Source of the DNA: an uncultured bacterium
GTDB taxonomy: Bacteria; Bacteroidota; Bacteroidia; Bacteroidales; Marinifilaceae
Reading direction: 5' to 3'
DNA length: 20,838 bases
Assembly: GCA_905216195.1 (NCBI GenBank)
Contig: CAJMSX010000058.1
Coordinates: forward strand, 1-20,838
Each line of letters opens with the position of its first letter. The stretch's first letter is position 1. This document shows positions 15,351 to 20,838 of the stretch, in pieces. The notes below the pieces were generated by a model that saw only the letters and a program-made list of their open reading frames with translations, did no database searches and had not been told where the DNA came from. The position numbers and the translations under genes were made by a program.

Positions 15351-15680
15351 TTAGAATTCCAGTAATTTTTTAGCTTCCCGGAAGATTTTTTCTTCGTCCG
15401 GCAGTATGGCCTTTTCCAGGATGGGATTGAACCCTACCGGTGTAAAAGGAGAGCCGATGCGCCGAATGGGAGCGTCCAGGGAGGAAAAAAGGGCGGAAGC
15501 GATGGTGGCGGCGATTTCGGCTCCGAATCCGGAAAATACTTTGTCTTCGTGTACGATCAGCACTTTGCCGGTTTTTTTCACCGAATTGAAAAGGGTATCG
15601 GTATCCAGAGGAATGAGGGAACGAAGACTTCTACCTGATAGTTGTATTCCCGGGCGAGACGGTCGGCGGCACGCAGGCAA
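15351..15680 (-). CDS. 2-oxoacid dehydrogenase E1 beta, C-terminal part beyond a frameshift
   Basis: This frame continues the E1 beta domain that the upstream frame loses. From RSLIPLDTDTLFNSV it reads KTGKVLIVHEDKVFSGFGAE and then IRRIGSPFTPVGFNPILEKA, the normal C-terminal transketolase domain of E1 beta. The first 18 or so residues (MPACRRPSRPG...) are not homologous and come from reading the overlap out of frame, so the ATG at 15680 is probably not a real start. Joined to the 5' part, total length is about 676 residues, normal for the fused E1. The flavodoxin gene follows 30 nt downstream. Confidence 0.75.
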   Translation of the reverse strand: MPACRRPSRPGIQLSGRSLRSLIPLDTDTLFNSVKKTGKVLIVHEDKVFSGFGAEIAATIASALFSSLDAPIRRIGSPFTPVGFNPILEKAILPDEEKIFREAKKLLEF

Positions 15681-17380
15681 AAATGAGTGGTATTGCCGTA
15701 AGTGATCATACTCAGATCCCTGCCTTCGCGGTGGATCCTTGCCTTACCGAAAGGGATTTCATAATCCCGAGGAACAGGGGCCGAAGCTTCTACGGAATTG
15801 TAGAGCGCTTTGGGTTCCAGGAAGAGAGTAAAGCCGGGGGAACGCATGCTGGTGCGTAATAAGCCGGCTGCGTCATCGGCAAAACTGGGGTAAACGATGC
15901 GGGCTCCCGGAAAAGTAGTCAGGGCGCCTTCTATGGTTTGGGAATGGTAAAGACCTCCTCCGATGTATCCTCCCGAAGCCAGACGAAGGGTGACGTTAGG
16001 CGTAAATTGTCCGTAGCTGCGCCAGTATTCGTGAGTGCATTCGATGTATTGTTCCATGGCCGGCCAGAAGTAGTCGGCGAATTCCGCGCCCTCGATGACG
16101 ATACGGATTTTGGGATCGAAACGGCTCATGCCGTTGGCGGTTCCTACAATATAATCTTCAGCCAGGGGGGCGTTGAAAACCCTTTCTTTTCCGAATTCCT
16201 GCTGCATGCCTTTGGTGACGTTGAAAACGCCTCCTTTTTCTTTATTGGCTACGTCCTGTCCCCACAAAAAGGTGTCGGGATTGGCTCGGAATTCGGCTTT
16301 CAGGGTTTCGTTCAGGGCTGTGATCAAGGTTATTTTTTCGCCTTGGGGCTCTTCATTAAAATTTTCCGGATACTTGCGGGGCTGATAAGGCTCGGGGAGC
16401 ACGTAATCGTAAATGGTGGCCGGATCGGGATCGGGAGCTTTGACGGCTTTCCGGTGAGCTTCCCGGACCTCCCTGGCCGCTTCTTCTTCGATTTGTTGCA
16501 GTTCTTCTTCCGTAAAACGTTCATAGCGGATCAGCATGCGTCGGAATTTTTGCAGGGGATCGGCGGATTTGACGTAAGAAAGTTCGTTTTCGTCCCGGTA
16601 AAGGGTATGTTTATCCGAGTTGGAATGAGAACCGATGCGAACGACATTGGCGTGTACGATGACGGGTTGGCGCGTTTCGAGGGCGTACTCCCGGGCCGTA
16701 CTCATGGCGTTCATGGAATCGAAAACGTCTTTCCCGTTGCAATGTATGATTTTCAGGTTTTTAAATCCGGCAAAATTATCGGCCACTTTCCGGTTTGCGG
16801 TTTGTTCGTTTTTGGGTACGGATATCCCGTATCCGTTATCCTGGATCACGAAAATCACCGGAAGTTGTTCGGTACTGGCTCCATTGATGGCTTCATATAC
16901 ATATCCTTCGGAAGTCGTAGCTTCCCCGTGGGAAGTAATGGCTACTCCTTTGTGTTTGTAATACACCATGGCCCGGGCGACTCCGACCGCATGGAGGTCG
17001 TGGGTACCTGTAGCGGAAGACACGTTTTCGATATGCCACTCCGTTTTTGCGAAGTGGTTGGACATATGCCGTCCAGCACTGGCCGGGTCGGTTGCTTTCG
17101 ACAATCCGTTGAGGATGATTTCTTCGGCTGTCATACCGGCCGAAAGAACGGTGAGCATATCCCGGTAGTAGGGAAATAAAAAATCTTCTCCCCGGGTAAA
17201 TACCTGTCCGATGGCCAGTTGTATCCCGTCATGGCCGGCGTAAGGAGCGTGATACGACCAGCCTAAAGATTGTAAAAGATAGGCCGGTGCTTTTTCATCG
17301 AGGGTACGGCCGACGGTCATCAGCCGATACCAGCGTCGGAGAGTTTCCCGCTCAGTGGTTTTGATTGAAAACTTTTTCAT
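15578..17380 (-). CDS. Fused 2-oxoacid dehydrogenase E1 alpha-beta (frameshifted near its 3' end)
   Basis: The thiamine-diphosphate decarboxylase of a branched-chain 2-oxoacid or pyruvate dehydrogenase complex, with alpha and beta subunits in one chain. Alpha spans about residues 10-330: RTLDEKAPAYLLQSLGW, GHDGIQLAIG, AGRHMSNHF, then the cofactor motif HGEATTSEG (Gly152-Glu153, usual Gly-Asp) through FVIQDNGYGIS. Beta starts at about 348 (ITLITALNETLKAEF) with LWGQDVA, NAPLAEDYIVGTANG, VIEGAEFADYFWPA and GGGLYHSQTIEG. I chose ATG 17380 (MKKFSIKTT) over 17428 because the longer form overlaps the E2 gene with unconserved residues. After QVEV the frame turns to FVPSFLWIPIPFSIR and stops. The continuation is in another frame, so about 90 C-terminal residues are cut off unless the frame is restored. 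Confidence 0.85.
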   Translation of the reverse strand: MKKFSIKTTERETLRRWYRLMTVGRTLDEKAPAYLLQSLGWSYHAPYAGHDGIQLAIGQVFTRGEDFLFPYYRDMLTVLSAGMTAEEIILNGLSKATDPASAGRHMSNHFAKTEWHIENVSSATGTHDLHAVGVARAMVYYKHKGVAITSHGEATTSEGYVYEAINGASTEQLPVIFVIQDNGYGISVPKNEQTANRKVADNFAGFKNLKIIHCNGKDVFDSMNAMSTAREYALETRQPVIVHANVVRIGSHSNSDKHTLYRDENELSYVKSADPLQKFRRMLIRYERFTEEELQQIEEEAAREVREAHRKAVKAPDPDPATIYDYVLPEPYQPRKYPENFNEEPQGEKITLITALNETLKAEFRANPDTFLWGQDVANKEKGGVFNVTKGMQQEFGKERVFNAPLAEDYIVGTANGMSRFDPKIRIVIEGAEFADYFWPAMEQYIECTHEYWRSYGQFTPNVTLRLASGGYIGGGLYHSQTIEGALTTFPGARIVYPSFADDAAGLLRTSMRSPGFTLFLEPKALYNSVEASAPVPRDYEIPFGKARIHREGRDLSMITYGNTTHFCLRAADRLAREYNYQVEVFVPSFLWIPIPFSIR

Positions 17381-17408
17381 AGCATTTGGTTCTTTGGTGC
17401 ATATCTGC

Positions 17409-18707
17409 TTAGCGTCCAGGGTTTTCAAGGTAATCGGCGATTCTGCGAAGGAAATTTCCGCCCAAAGCCCCGTCTACAATCCGGTGGTCGTAAGAGAGGG
17501 AAAGGTACATTTTGTGGCGGATGGCTATAGCGTCTCCTTCAGGAGTTTCGATAACCGAGGGGCGTTTTTCTATATATCCTACTCCCAAGATGGCGACTTC
17601 CGGCTGATTGATGATGGGGGTGCCGAGGATGTTTCGGAAGGTTCCGAAGTTGGTGATCGTAAAGGTACCTCCTTCTATGTCGGCGGGAGTCAGTTTATTT
17701 TTCCGGGCCTTGAGGGCCAGTTCTTCCATTTTGACAGCCAATCCGTTGAGATTAAGCTTGTCGGCATCGCGAATAACGGGTACGATGAGGTTACCGTCCG
17801 GCAGAGCGACGGCCATACCGATATTGATGTGTTTGTGAAAAATCATCCGGTATCCGTCCACGGAGGCGTTTACCTGGGGAAATTCACTCAGGGCTTTGGC
17901 GACGGCTTCTACCACGGAGGGAAGGTAGGTCAGTTTAAATCCTTCTTTCTTCAGAAAATGATCTTTGATGTTTTCCCGCCAGCGTACCAACCGGCTCACA
18001 TCGACTTCTACCACCGTAGTTACGTGAGGGGATATTTTTTTAGAAGCTGTCATGCGCTCGGCGATGATGCGGCGGACCGGATCCATTTCCCGGATCTCGT
18101 CTCCTTCGGCCGGCGAAATGGTGACGGGAGCGGGAGAATCCGCCCGCTTTATTTCCTCCGGGCCGGCTTTTCCTTTCTGCTTTTGTTCGATGTATTCCTG
18201 TATGTCCTTTTTACTTACGCGCCCCTCATATCCGGTACCCGGCACCCGTGTGAGTTCTTCGGAAGAAATGCCGGCCTCAGCGGCTAATTGAAGCACCAAA
18301 GGGGAATACCAGCGGTGGTCTTTTTCCGGAGATGCTTTCGTCTCGGTGCTCTTCTCGTTTTGGGGGACATCCTTGGGAGTCTGTTGTTCACTTTTTTCGG
18401 GAGGAGGGGGTGTTTGAGCCGATTCCGTTGCGGTGGTTGCCTCTTCCGTCTCTGTTCCCGTTTCTGCTTCCGTGTCAACCGTAGCTACGGTGGTTCCGAC
18501 CGCAACCGTATCGCCCGTTTTAAACAAGATTTCCACGATTTTCCCCGCCACGGGAGAGGGAATTTCTGCACTTACTTTTGCCGTATTTACTTCGAACAAA
18601 ATCTGATCTTCCGTGATGTAATCTCCCGGTTTTACCGACCAGGACGTAATGGTTCCCTCGGTAATACTTTCTCCCAATTTGGGCATTTTTATTTCAAACA
18701 GTGACAT
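17409..18707 (-). CDS. 2-oxoacid dehydrogenase E2, lipoyl-dependent acyltransferase
   Basis: A 432-residue core component of the 2-oxoacid dehydrogenase complex; it takes the acyl group from E1 on a lipoyl arm and passes it to CoA. A single lipoyl domain covers residues 1-80 (FEIKMPKLGESITEGTI; lipoyl lysine Lys44 in FEVNTAKVSAEIPSP). A Thr/Glu/Pro-rich linker replaces the usual Ala/Pro linker. Next come a peripheral-subunit-binding domain (SPLVLQLAAEAGISSEEL, GTGYEGRVSKKDIQEYI) and the catalytic domain (PVRRIIAERM to SLSYDHRIVDGALGG, with the DHRxxDG motif). I chose ATG 18707 because the lipoyl domain starts there; the frame is open to 18773. E1 follows after 28 nt, and lplA lies 118 nt upstream. 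Branched-chain versus pyruvate specificity is undecided. Confidence 0.92.
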   Translation of the reverse strand: MSLFEIKMPKLGESITEGTITSWSVKPGDYITEDQILFEVNTAKVSAEIPSPVAGKIVEILFKTGDTVAVGTTVATVDTEAETGTETEEATTATESAQTPPPPEKSEQQTPKDVPQNEKSTETKASPEKDHRWYSPLVLQLAAEAGISSEELTRVPGTGYEGRVSKKDIQEYIEQKQKGKAGPEEIKRADSPAPVTISPAEGDEIREMDPVRRIIAERMTASKKISPHVTTVVEVDVSRLVRWRENIKDHFLKKEGFKLTYLPSVVEAVAKALSEFPQVNASVDGYRMIFHKHINIGMAVALPDGNLIVPVIRDADKLNLNGLAVKMEELALKARKNKLTPADIEGGTFTITNFGTFRNILGTPIINQPEVAILGVGYIEKRPSVIETPEGDAIAIRHKMYLSLSYDHRIVDGALGGNFLRRIADYLENPGR

Positions 18708-18825
18708 ATTTGTATAATTTACAACTATTGATCCGGTCCCATTTTTTCCACAGAGGGGAATTCTTTCCGGCATTTTCCGGTAAAACGGGAAATGCAGGGA
18801 AAGAGTTTCGCGAACGCCTTCTTTT

Positions 18826-19545
18826 TCAGGAAATCTTTCCGTAGATCCAATCCGGATTCCGGTATTTTTTTTCAGCCAGTTGCTGGATGTTTTTCAGTTC
18901 TTCCGGTGTCAGGGTGAGAGGAGGACCCGATCCTTGAAAATGATGCAGTATGCGTTTCCGGAATTCGGTAAGGGTCGGATGATCCCGGAGATAGGAAGAG
19001 AGGTTGGTTACCGGATTTTTGACGGAGCGTACGGCGGATACCGAAGGAAGCGTGTGGAATGTTTCGGGAACATCGAGGAGTTCCTTCAGCAAATTTAAAT
19101 CGGTGGAAAAAAGGAGGGTAGCATGATGGAGAAGCCTGTTTTTATAAATGCATTGGGCGCTTCCCGAGATTTTCAAATTTCCGATAAAAACGGCATTCCG
19201 TTCATCGGCCCGAGCCGGGATTCCGTTTTTTGTCAGAAAATCCGTCAGGAGCCGGGTGTATTTACCGAAGACGGGAGAAGAGGTGTTCTCCAGAAAAGTG
19301 AGGTTAAAATTACCGAGATCCTGGTAGACGGTTCCACCTCCGGAAATCCGGCGTAGGACCGGGATTTGTTGATTGGCAGCCCGGGATAGGTCGGCTTCCG
19401 TTTGCGGATGCTGATGTTTTCCTACAATGACCGAGGGAGCGTTTTGGCCGAGGATAAAGATATCTTTCCCGGAATGTTTCAGCAGATATTCTTCTGTCGC
19501 CAGGTTAAAAAAGGGATCGGTTACCGGATTATCCAGATAGTGCAT
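18826..19545 (-). CDS. lplA: Lipoate-protein ligase A family protein
   Basis: A 239-residue enzyme that attaches lipoate to acceptor lysines, here most likely Lys44 of the E2 encoded next. Marks are TDPFFNLATEEYLLKH, VIVGKHQHPQTEAD, the signature VLRRISGGGTVYQDLGNFN (residues 63-81) and LKISGSAQ with the catalytic lysine Lys125. HHATLLFSTDL and VRSVKNPVTNLSSYL are also typical. It is shorter than E. coli LplA (about 338) and covers mainly the large catalytic domain, as in short-form ligases that rely on a separate accessory part or act alone. It is the first gene of the minus-strand lplA-E2-E1-flavodoxin cluster and is divergent from copA. Confidence 0.92.
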   Translation of the reverse strand: MHYLDNPVTDPFFNLATEEYLLKHSGKDIFILGQNAPSVIVGKHQHPQTEADLSRAANQQIPVLRRISGGGTVYQDLGNFNLTFLENTSSPVFGKYTRLLTDFLTKNGIPARADERNAVFIGNLKISGSAQCIYKNRLLHHATLLFSTDLNLLKELLDVPETFHTLPSVSAVRSVKNPVTNLSSYLRDHPTLTEFRKRILHHFQGSGPPLTLTPEELKNIQQLAEKKYRNPDWIYGKIS

Positions 19546-19661
19546 GCCCCGTGTACGTAAAATCGGCCAGTTGTGTTTAAGCAGGAGGAAATAAAGAAGG
19601 AAAAACCGGCCGGCGAGGCAAAAAAATAAAAAAGGAGAGGACTAAAGTGCCGTTGTTTTGT

Positions 19662-19669
19662 TAATTTTG
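19662..19669 (+). promoter_or_regulatory. Candidate Bacteroidota -7 box for copA
   Basis: TAATTTTG fits the consensus TAnnTTTG and ends 55 nt before the copA ATG. TTGTTTTG lies just upstream, but no TTTG occurs at the exact 19-nt spacing. No obvious dyad for a CueR- or CopY-like regulator is seen. The rest of the 19546-19724 gap holds A-rich sequence and no matching box for lplA. Confidence 0.4.
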
Positions 19670-19724
19670 TATGTAACTAAATCGGTGGCCGGGCGTACCG
19701 ATGGATTAAAAAATAGGACGAACG

Positions 19725-20838
19725 ATGGGAATAGTTAAGAAAGAAACATTTTACGTGACGGGAATGAGTTGTGCCGGTTGTGCAGCGAATGTGGAGCATA
19801 CTTTGGCGCATTCCGACGGGGTAAAAGAAGCGAAAGTGAATTTCGCTTCTTCCACGGTATGGGTGGAATACGACAGCGCGGAGGTGAGTCCGGAAGATTT
19901 ACAAAAGAGGGTGCAGGAAGCCGGATACGATTTGGTGATGGAAGAAGCGGAAAACGAGGCGGAAAAGAGACAATACGAGGCCTACCGCCGGCTGAGGAGA
20001 GCTACGATAGGGGCCGTCCTGCTTTCGCTGCCGGTTTTTGTTATCGGAATGTTTTTTATGCACCTGCCTTACCGGAATTGGATTATGCTGGTATTCACCT
20101 TGCCGGTGATGCTTGTTTTCGGACGGGATTTTTATATCCATGCTTGGCGTCAGTTCCGGCACGGACGGGCTAATATGGACACCCTGGTTGCCGTAAGTAC
20201 GGGTATAGCCTTTTTATTCAGTCTTTTTAATACGTTGTATCCGGAATACTGGACCGAGCGGGGATTGGAAGCCCATGTCTATTATGAGGCTTCGGCTGTT
20301 ATTATCGCTTTGATTTTGTTAGGACGTTTGCTGGAAAGCCGGGCGAAGGCCAATACTTCGACGGCCATCCGGAAATTGATGGGATTACAGCCTAAAACGG
20401 TAACCCGGGTGCTGGACGACGGAACGGAGATGGTGATTCCCGTAAAAGGAGTTCAGGAAGGCGACATACTGGTCGTCAAACCGGGGGATAAAATTCCGGT
20501 GGATGGTACTGTCAATGAAGGGGTGTCTTTTGTGGATGAAAGTATGATTACGGGGGAACCCGTGCCTGTAGAAAAAGTGAGCGGCATGAAAGTTTTTGCG
20601 GGTACCGTCAATCAGAAAGGCAGTTTTCGCTTTACGGCAGAGCGGGTGGGGAATGAAACGGTATTGGCACAGATTATTAAAATGGTGCAGGAAGCTCAGG
20701 GAAGTAAGGCACCCGTACAGCAACTAACGGATAAAATAGCGGGTATTTTTGTGCCTGTGGTCATCGGAGTGGCTCTGCTTACCTTTTTTGCCTGGATGTT
20801 GGCCGGAGGAGAAATGGCTTTTACGCATGCTTTACTTA
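19725..20838 (+). CDS. copA: Copper-translocating P-type ATPase CopA, N-terminal part
   Basis: The first 371 codons of a heavy-metal P1B-ATPase, open to the window edge; it would pump Cu(I) out of the cytoplasm through the inner membrane. One HMA metal-binding domain is present (residues 7-72; VTGMSCAGCAANVEHTL with Cys16 and Cys19). Membrane helices begin at about residue 93 (AVLLSLPVFVIGMFFMHLP, WIMLVFTLPVMLVFG). NMDTLVAVSTGIAFLFSLF and YEASAVIIALILLGRLLESR follow, then the actuator domain with VDESMITGEPVPVEK (TGEP at 276-279) and GTVNQKGSF. The CPC helix, DKTGT phosphorylation site and ATP-binding domain would lie beyond the edge. ATG 19725 is chosen because the HMA domain starts five residues later. 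Confidence 0.95.
   Translation, partial: MGIVKKETFYVTGMSCAGCAANVEHTLAHSDGVKEAKVNFASSTVWVEYDSAEVSPEDLQKRVQEAGYDLVMEEAENEAEKRQYEAYRRLRRATIGAVLLSLPVFVIGMFFMHLPYRNWIMLVFTLPVMLVFGRDFYIHAWRQFRHGRANMDTLVAVSTGIAFLFSLFNTLYPEYWTERGLEAHVYYEASAVIIALILLGRLLESRAKANTSTAIRKLMGLQPKTVTRVLDDGTEMVIPVKGVQEGDILVVKPGDKIPVDGTVNEGVSFVDESMITGEPVPVEKVSGMKVFAGTVNQKGSFRFTAERVGNETVLAQIIKMVQEAQGSKAPVQQLTDKIAGIFVPVVIGVALLTFFAWMLAGGEMAFTHALL

Noticed and set aside
15938..17179. A long + strand open frame (413 codons) opposite the E1 gene
   Set aside because: It is antisense to well-conserved E1 alpha-beta sequence, gives a Phe/Gly/Val-rich product without recognisable domains, and is explained by codon bias of the real gene.
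17381..17428. Longer E1 start at 17428
   Set aside because: It would overlap the E2 stop by 20 nt and add 16 residues unlike the family N-terminus.
17355..18287. + strand open frame of 310 codons opposite the E2 gene
   Set aside because: Mirror frame of the E2 catalytic domain; low-complexity product and no family marks.
18708..18773. Longer E2 start at 18773
   Set aside because: The lipoyl domain begins at ATG 18707 (MSLFEIKMPKLGES); the extra 22 residues have no counterpart in the family.
1..20838. Mobile element, tRNA, CRISPR array, toxin-antitoxin or defence genes
   Set aside because: No transposase or integrase motif, direct-repeat array, tRNA-like cloverleaf or toxin-antitoxin pair was seen on either strand.

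Overview
The window looks like chromosome from an anaerobic gut member of the Bacteroidota, probably Bacteroidales and possibly Odoribacter-like (inference). The reasons are the Wzi/Wza/Wzc/PHP-phosphatase export set in the Bacteroidota style, a fused E1 alpha-beta ketoacid dehydrogenase, candidate TAnnTTTG promoter boxes, and few classical Shine-Dalgarno sites.

Region 1 (1-6498, + strand) is an AT-rich surface-polysaccharide cassette. It holds the C-terminal part of a CapK/phenylacetate-CoA-ligase-like adenylating enzyme, a GT4-like glycosyltransferase, a serine-acetyltransferase-like hexapeptide protein, a second GT4 glycosyltransferase, a NodB-type deacetylase, a WecB-type UDP-sugar 2-epimerase and a DUF354 protein. 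The genes are packed with ATGA overlaps or 1-nt gaps. No flippase or polymerase is seen, so the cassette must continue to the left.

Region 2 (about 6499-13417, + strand) is visibly richer in GC. It opens with the C-terminal stump of a second deacetylase, which marks a cassette breakpoint. Wzi outer-membrane protein, Wza-type export lipoprotein, a Wzc-type BY-kinase with a tyrosine repeat tail, and a CpsB/YwqE-type PHP phosphatase follow. After a strongly structured 140-nt intergenic region comes wlbA, a UDP-GlcNAcA 3-dehydrogenase. Together these genes would activate sugars, build a glycan and export it under control of tyrosine phosphorylation.

Region 3 (13418-19545) starts with hairpins and a small acidic + strand ORF, then turns to the minus strand. 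Reading leftwards from 19545 it holds lplA, E2 acyltransferase, fused E1 alpha-beta (with a frameshift near 15626), flavodoxin, and a Cof-type HAD phosphatase with its own promoter. The first three make and lipoylate a 2-oxoacid dehydrogenase complex; no E3 gene is present.

Region 4 (19546-20838, + strand) is a divergent promoter region and the first 371 codons of a CopA-type copper ATPase, cut by the window end.

No gene-free stretch exceeds 300 bases. The largest gaps are 14609-14813, 13418-13601, 19546-19724 and 12280-12445. I saw no tRNA, rRNA, CRISPR array, transposase or integrase. Most of the window is ordinary. The items most worth a second look are the structured region before wlbA, the E1 frameshift, the deacetylase stump at the composition boundary, and the Wzc tail repeat.
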